A stretch of DNA of 64,000 bases from Streptomyces sp. P3. Its GTDB lineage: Bacteria; Actinomycetota; Actinomycetes; Streptomycetales; Streptomycetaceae. Both the position numbers and the translations under genes were made by a program. The number at the start of each line of letters is the position of its first letter. Positions within the stretch are counted from its first letter, which is position 1. The stretch lies in contig NZ_CP028369.1 in assembly GCF_003032475.1 (NCBI RefSeq), forward strand, positions 4,030,001-4,094,000, given 5' to 3'. This document shows positions 59,741 to 64,000 of this stretch, one piece after another. The notes beneath the pieces were generated by a model. That model ran no database searches. It saw only the letters and a program-made list of their open reading frames with translations, and was not told the origin of the DNA.

Positions 59741-60145
59741 CTACGCGCTCTGCTGAAGCCCCTTCGTCCGCAGCAGGGCCGCCAGCGACCCCGCGAACTC
59801 CACGGGCTCCACAGGCAGCGTCACAGCCGCGTCCGCCCGGCTCCAGGTCGCGAGCCACGCGTCCTGGGGCCGCCCGATGAGCAGCAGCACCGGCGGACAC
59901 CGGAAGATCTCGTCCTTGAGCTGGCGGCACAGCCCCATGCCGCCCATGGGGGCGCTCTCCCCGTCGAGGACGACGACGTCGATGCCGCCCCTCTCGAGCT
60001 CCCGCAGCACCGCAGGCGCCGTCGCGCACTCCACGAACTCCACCACAGGGGCGTCCGGCGCGGGCCTGCGCCCGGTCGCGAGCCGCACCTGCTCCCGCGT
60101 GTTGGCGTCGTCGCTGTAGACCAGCACCGTGGCGGTCGCCTGCAT
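59741..60145 (-). CDS. stand-alone degenerate receiver-domain protein
   Basis: 134 residues without an output domain. TATVLVYSDDANTREQVR gives the first strand and acidic pair D12-D13, and GIDVVVLDGESAPMGGMGLC carries the phospho-acceptor position D61. But the conserved Thr/Ser after strand 4 is replaced (PPVLLLIGRPQD), and the conserved Lys after strand 5 is replaced by Leu110 (AAVTLPVEP). It is therefore probably a pseudo-receiver that binds partners without normal phosphorylation switching. No kinase gene is adjacent. It is divergent from ctaE. Confidence 0.8.
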   Translation of the reverse strand: MQATATVLVYSDDANTREQVRLATGRRPAPDAPVVEFVECATAPAVLRELERGGIDVVVLDGESAPMGGMGLCRQLKDEIFRCPPVLLLIGRPQDAWLATWSRADAAVTLPVEPVEFAGSLAALLRTKGLQQSA

Positions 60146-60323
60146 GCTTCCTCCGTGACATCAGCGTCGTACGGACAGAACCGATGCCGCGGATGCTACT
60201 CCCTCACCCACCTCGTCCACACCGCCTGGAACACCACTTCGATGGGCCATCCGGGCAGTACACACGGGGCGATCACGCCGAACGGCACCCCCCGGAGTGA
60301 GGGCGGGATAAGGGACCGACATA

Positions 60324-60944
60324 ATGTCGGTCGTGGCGACAGCAACGACAGTAGAAACCGGGCACGCGCACCCGTCGGTCAATCGGCCGAACCTCACCAG
60401 CGTCGGAACCATCATCTGGCTGAGCTCCGAGCTGATGTTCTTCGCGGCCCTCTTCGCGATGTACTTCACCCTGCGATCGGTGACGGGTCCCGATCACTGG
60501 AAGGAGATGGCCGAGGCCCTGAACCTCCCGTTCTCGGCCACCAACACCACGATCCTGGTGCTCTCCTCGCTCACCTGCCAGCTCGGCGTCTTCGCCGCCG
60601 AGCGCGGTGACGTGAAGAAGCTCAGAATGTGGTTCATCGTCACCTTCATCATGGGTGCGATCTTCATCGGCGGTCAGATCTACGAGTACACGGAGCTGGT
60701 GAAGAAGGACGGGCTCTCGCTCTCCTCCGACCCGTACGGCTCGGTGTTCTACCTGACCACCGGCTTCCACGGCATGCACGTGACGGGCGGCCTCATCGCC
60801 TTCCTGTTCGTCCTCGGGCGCACCTACGCGGCCAAGAGGTTCACCCACGAGCAGGCGACCGCGGCCATCGTCGTGTCCTACTACTGGCACTTCGTCGATG
60901 TCGTCTGGATCGGCCTCTTCGCCACGATCTACCTGATCAAGTAG
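60324..60944 (+). CDS. ctaE: cytochrome c oxidase subunit III
   Basis: 206 residues (start ATG 60324; GTG 60333 also possible). Five membrane helices are expected; family blocks are [38 protein letters not shown] and [20 protein letters not shown]. It supports subunit I in the aa3 oxidase. It is followed at 62 bp by qcrC, so ctaE-qcrCAB forms the second respiratory operon. Confidence 0.97.
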   Translation: MSVVATATTVETGHAHPSVNRPNLTSVGTIIWLSSELMFFAALFAMYFTLRSVTGPDHWKEMAEALNLPFSATNTTILVLSSLTCQLGVFAAERGDVKKLRMWFIVTFIMGAIFIGGQIYEYTELVKKDGLSLSSDPYGSVFYLTTGFHGMHVTGGLIAFLFVLGRTYAAKRFTHEQATAAIVVSYYWHFVDVVWIGLFATIYLIK

Positions 60945-61006
60945 CCGGGCCCGCTCCCGCACCTCCACAAGCATCGACGCAGAAGATCCTGACACCGGGG
61001 TAATCC

Positions 61007-61819
61007 GTGAAAAAGCTCTCCGCACGACGACGCCATCCGCTGGCGGCGCTCGTCGTCCTAGTCCTATCGCTGGCGTGCACAGGGTGGCTGTTCTCCGCGC
61101 TCGCGCCCGCGAGCAAGGCGCAGGCAGACGACACCGCCCAGTCCCTCGCCATCGACGAGGGCAAGAAGCTCTATGCCGTCGGCTGCGCCAGCTGCCACGG
61201 CACCGGCGGTCAGGGCAGCTCCGACGGTCCGAGCCTGGTCGGCGTGGGCGCCGCGGCCGTCGACTTCCAGGTCGGCACCGGCCGCATGCCGGCGGCGACC
61301 TCCCAGGGCCCGCAGGTGGTGAAGAAGAAGAACATCTACTCGCAGGCGGAGATCGACCAGCTCGCCGCGTTCATCGCCTCGCTGGGCTCCGGCCCGACCG
61401 TCCCGACCGAGGCCGAGTACGGCCCGGAGGGCGCGGACATCGCCAAGGGCGGCGACCTGTTCCGCACCAACTGCGCGCAGTGCCACAACTTCACCGGAAA
61501 GGGCGGCGCCCTGACGAAGGGCAAGTTCGCTCCGACCCTCGAGGACGTGGACCCGAAGCACGTCTACGAGGCCATGCAGACCGGCCCGCAGAACATGCCC
61601 TCCTTCCCCGACACCACCCTGTCGGAGCAGAACAAGAAGGACATCATCGCGTACCTGCACGCGGTCAACAGCAGCGACACCGACAACCCCGGTGGTCTGG
61701 AGCTGGGCGGCCTCGGGCCGGTCAGCGAGGGTCTGTTCGCCTGGATCTTCGGACTCGGCGCCCTGATCGCGGTCGCCGTCTGGGTCGCCGCTCGGACCGC
61801 AAAGGCCAAGAAGTCATGA
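61007..61819 (+). CDS. qcrC: di-haem cytochrome c subunit of the bcc complex
   Basis: 270 residues from GTG 61007. An N-terminal signal-anchor (HPLAALVVLVLSLACTGWLF) is followed by two c-haem motifs, CASCH (60-64) and CAQCH (156-160), each with a later Met ligand region (GRMPAA, NMPSFP). One C-terminal membrane helix (GLFAWIFGLGALIAVAVWVA) closes it. The tethered di-haem domain passes electrons directly to CtaC, replacing a soluble cytochrome c. It overlaps qcrA by ATGA. Confidence 0.97.
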   Translation: MKKLSARRRHPLAALVVLVLSLACTGWLFSALAPASKAQADDTAQSLAIDEGKKLYAVGCASCHGTGGQGSSDGPSLVGVGAAAVDFQVGTGRMPAATSQGPQVVKKKNIYSQAEIDQLAAFIASLGSGPTVPTEAEYGPEGADIAKGGDLFRTNCAQCHNFTGKGGALTKGKFAPTLEDVDPKHVYEAMQTGPQNMPSFPDTTLSEQNKKDIIAYLHAVNSSDTDNPGGLELGGLGPVSEGLFAWIFGLGALIAVAVWVAARTAKAKKS

Positions 61820-62874
61820 GTAGCCAAGACATTCCAGAAGAGAACCTGCCCGTAGAGCAGGGCCACGCGCACGGCGCGGTGGACGTCGCGGACGAGCAGA
61901 ACCCGTTCGCCGACCCCGGTCTGCCGCCCCACGAGCACCGCGTCCAGGACATCGACGAGCGGGCCGCCAAGCGGTCCGAGCGTGCGGTCGCCTTCCTGTT
62001 CACGCTGTCGATGCTCGCCACGGTCGGCTTCATCGCCGCGTACGTGGCGATCCCGGCCGACAAGTCGATCTTCGTGTTCCCGATCGGCCACCTCAGCGCG
62101 CTGAACTTCGCGCTGGGTCTGACGCTGGGCACGGCGCTGTTCACCATCGGCGCCGGCGCGGTCCACTGGGCCCGCACCCTGATGTCGGACGTCGAGGTCG
62201 CCGACGAGCGTCACCCGATCGCCGCGAGCCCCGAGGTCCGCGCCAAGGTCCACGCGGACTTCCGGCAGGGCGCCAAGGAGTCCGCGTTCGGCCGCCGCAA
62301 GCTGATCCGCAACACGCTGTTCGGCGCGGTCGCCCTGGTGCCGCTCTCCGGCGTCGTGCTGCTGCGCGACCTCGGCCCGCTGCCCGAGGACAAGCTGCGG
62401 CACACGCTGTGGGCCAAGGGCAAGCTGCTCGTCAACATGAACACGAACGAGCCGCTGCGTCCCTCGGACGTGGCCGTCGGTTCTCTCACCTTCGCCAAGC
62501 CCGAGGGCCTGGAGGAGCACGACGAGGACTTCCAGAACGAGATCGCCAAGGCGGCCCTGATGATCGTCCGGCTCCAGCCGGAGAACATCAAGGACAAGCG
62601 CGAGCTCGAGTGGTCGCACGACGGCATCGTGGCGTACTCGAAGATCTGCACCCACGTCGGTTGCCCGATCTCCCTGTACGAGCAGCAGACGCACCACGTG
62701 CTGTGCCCCTGCCACCAGTCCACCTTCGACCTCTCCGACGGCGCCCGAGTGATCTTCGGTCCCGCCGGTCACGCCCTGCCGCAGCTGCGCATCGGCGTGA
62801 ACGACGAGGGCTACCTCGAGGCGCGCGGCGACTTCGAGGAGCCCGTCGGTCCTGCTTTCTGGGAGCGCGGATGA
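61816..62874 (+). CDS. qcrA: Rieske iron-sulfur subunit of the bcc complex
   Basis: 352 residues. Three N-terminal membrane helices (near 55-75, 90-110 and 160-180), with a charged start, as in actinobacteria. The [2Fe-2S] site is CTHVGCPI and CPCHQSTFDLSDGAR. It carries electrons from menaquinol to the di-haem subunit. It overlaps qcrC and qcrB by four bases each. Confidence 0.97.
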   Translation: MSSQDIPEENLPVEQGHAHGAVDVADEQNPFADPGLPPHEHRVQDIDERAAKRSERAVAFLFTLSMLATVGFIAAYVAIPADKSIFVFPIGHLSALNFALGLTLGTALFTIGAGAVHWARTLMSDVEVADERHPIAASPEVRAKVHADFRQGAKESAFGRRKLIRNTLFGAVALVPLSGVVLLRDLGPLPEDKLRHTLWAKGKLLVNMNTNEPLRPSDVAVGSLTFAKPEGLEEHDEDFQNEIAKAALMIVRLQPENIKDKRELEWSHDGIVAYSKICTHVGCPISLYEQQTHHVLCPCHQSTFDLSDGARVIFGPAGHALPQLRIGVNDEGYLEARGDFEEPVGPAFWERG

Positions 62875-64000
62875 GCACCACAGAGAACCACGAGAGCAAC
62901 GAGTCCCGCGCACGCGGGAAGGCTCCGGCCGGCGAGCGGATCGCCGACTGGGCCGACGGCCGGCTGGGGATCTACTCCCTCGCCAAGGCCAACATGCGCA
63001 AGATCTTCCCCGACCACTGGTCGTTCATGCTGGGCGAAGTGTGCATGTACAGCTTCATCATCATCATCCTGACGGGTGTGTACCTGACGCTGTTCTTCCA
63101 CCCGTCGATGAACGAGGTGGAGTACCACGGCAGCTACGTCCCGCTCCAGGGACAGCTGATGTCCGAGGCGTTCAGCTCGACCCTGCACATCTCCTTCGAC
63201 GTGCGCGGCGGTCTGCTCATCCGGCAGATCCACCACTGGGCGGCGCTGATCTTCCTCGCCGGCATGTTCGTGCACATGATGCGCGTGTTCTTCACGGGTG
63301 CGTTCCGCAAGCCGCGTGAGGTCAACTGGCTGTTCGGCTTCCTGCTGTTCGTCCTCGGCATGTTCACCGGTTTCACCGGTTACTCGCTCCCGGACGACCT
63401 GCTCTCCGGCACCGGTGTGCGCTTCACCCAGGGCGCCATCCTGTCGATGCCGGTCGTCGGCACGTACATCTCGTTCTTCCTCTTCGGCGGCGAGTTCCCC
63501 GGCCACGACTTCGTGGCGCGGTTCTACTCCATCCACATCCTGCTGCTGCCCGGCATCATGCTGGGCCTCATGGTGGGCCACCTGATCCTGGTCTTCTACC
63601 ACAAGCACACGCAGTTCGCGGGCCCCGGGAAGAGCAACAAGAACGTCGTCGGCATGCCGCTGCTGCCCGTGTACATGGCCAAGGCCGGAGGCTTCTTCTT
63701 CCTGGTCTTCGGCGTCATCGCGGTCATCGCGGCCATCGCGCAGATCAACCCGATCTGGGCGATGGGCCCCTACCGTCCGGACCAGGTGTCGACCGGCGCC
63801 CAGCCCGACTGGTACATGGGCTTCGCCGAGGGTCTGATCCGCTTCATGCCGGGCTGGGAGATCAACCTCTGGGGTCACACGCTCGTCCTGGGCGTGTTCA
63901 TCCCGCTGGTCCTGTTCGGCGTCGTCCTCGCGGCGCTGGCGCTCTACCCGTTCATCGAGTCCTGGATCACCGGCGACAAGCGCGAGCACCACATCCTGGA
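62871..64000 (+). CDS. qcrB: cytochrome b subunit of the bcc complex (3' end outside window)
   Basis: The frame opens at ATG 62871, which overlaps the qcrA stop, and stays open to the window edge (376 codons). Haem b ligands are seen in LIRQIHHWAALIFLAGMFVH and ARFYSIHILLLPGIMLGLMVGH. The Qo-site PDWY motif is in TGAQPDWYMGFAEGLIRF. The N-terminus is hydrophilic (STTENHESNESRARGKAPAG). It oxidises menaquinol. The C-terminal membrane segments are beyond the window. Confidence 0.97.
   Translation, partial: MSTTENHESNESRARGKAPAGERIADWADGRLGIYSLAKANMRKIFPDHWSFMLGEVCMYSFIIIILTGVYLTLFFHPSMNEVEYHGSYVPLQGQLMSEAFSSTLHISFDVRGGLLIRQIHHWAALIFLAGMFVHMMRVFFTGAFRKPREVNWLFGFLLFVLGMFTGFTGYSLPDDLLSGTGVRFTQGAILSMPVVGTYISFFLFGGEFPGHDFVARFYSIHILLLPGIMLGLMVGHLILVFYHKHTQFAGPGKSNKNVVGMPLLPVYMAKAGGFFFLVFGVIAVIAAIAQINPIWAMGPYRPDQVSTGAQPDWYMGFAEGLIRFMPGWEINLWGHTLVLGVFIPLVLFGVVLAALALYPFIESWITGDKREHHIL

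Noticed and set aside
1..64000. tRNA or rRNA genes, insertion sequences, prophage, secondary-metabolite or defence islands
   Set aside because: No cloverleaf with CCA-end pattern, transposase, integrase, phage structural or biosynthetic enzyme genes are visible; base composition is uniform and gene content is housekeeping.

Overview
The window is a very GC-rich actinobacterial chromosome segment and almost certainly comes from a Streptomyces. Evidence for this is the third-position GC bias, the many GTG starts, the GlnR-type glnA promoter, the NsdA-like regulator, and the gene order. The order matches both Streptomyces core chromosomes and, from general knowledge of that genome, the Mycobacterium tuberculosis block running from ctaE/qcr through ctaC, adoK, erpA, cobT, cobS, pepB, dlaT, lipB and lipA to glnA1. 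I see no tRNA, rRNA, insertion sequence, prophage, CRISPR array or biosynthetic gene cluster. This is conserved housekeeping DNA with Streptomyces-specific insertions.

Layout. 0-7.4 kb: end of an alpha/beta hydrolase, a secreted DPBB-like protein, an ArsC/Spx-family reductase, a winged-helix protein, then pspAB and htpX (envelope quality control) and a HEAT-repeat protein. 7.5-13.1 kb: glnA with two GlnR boxes, an RDD protein, a DUF4191 protein, lipA and lipB. 13.1-22.1 kb: an NsdA-like TPR regulator, an FAD amine oxidase-like protein, a TIGR01777 epimerase, a GNAT enzyme, a MarP-like membrane serine protease beside a lipoprotein peptidoglycan amidase, a DUF4240 protein and a WYL regulator. 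22.2-31.4 kb: pyruvate dehydrogenase E1 (aceE), a FadR-type regulator, a double-lipoyl E2, E3 (lpd) and leucyl aminopeptidase. Together with lipA and lipB this puts the 2-oxo acid dehydrogenase machinery and its cofactor assembly in one neighbourhood.

31.7-41.7 kb: scattered cobalamin lower-ligand genes (cobS, cobT, and a cobU fused to a PhnP-like metallo-beta-lactamase domain), an MprF/LPG-synthase-like protein translationally coupled to a rhomboid-like membrane protein, and two methyltransferases. 42-47.7 kb: pspA-pspAA, a NarL-type two-component pair, and a PknB-like Ser/Thr kinase with a PQQ beta-propeller. 47.8-53.4 kb: nadA, erpA, a large secreted protein, an orphan 69-residue protein and an adenosine kinase-like PfkB protein. 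53.5-64 kb: a cysteine desulfurase-TusA fusion, then ctaC-ctaD-ctaF, an L,D-transpeptidase lipoprotein, a degenerate receiver protein, and ctaE-qcrC-qcrA-qcrB (cut by the window end), which together form the cytochrome bcc-aa3 supercomplex.

No obviously new defence or mobile system is present. The observations most worth a second look are regulatory and architectural. They include a perfect palindrome inside the aceE promoter with a FadR-family gene next door, plus two further matched palindromes upstream. There is also a perfect palindrome over the -35 box of a small conserved gene and a five-copy helically phased repeat array. Architectural points are the MBL-CobU and desulfurase-TusA fusions, a likely CTG start, a pseudo-receiver embedded among the cytochrome oxidase genes, and several tandem-repeat tracts at convergent gene ends.
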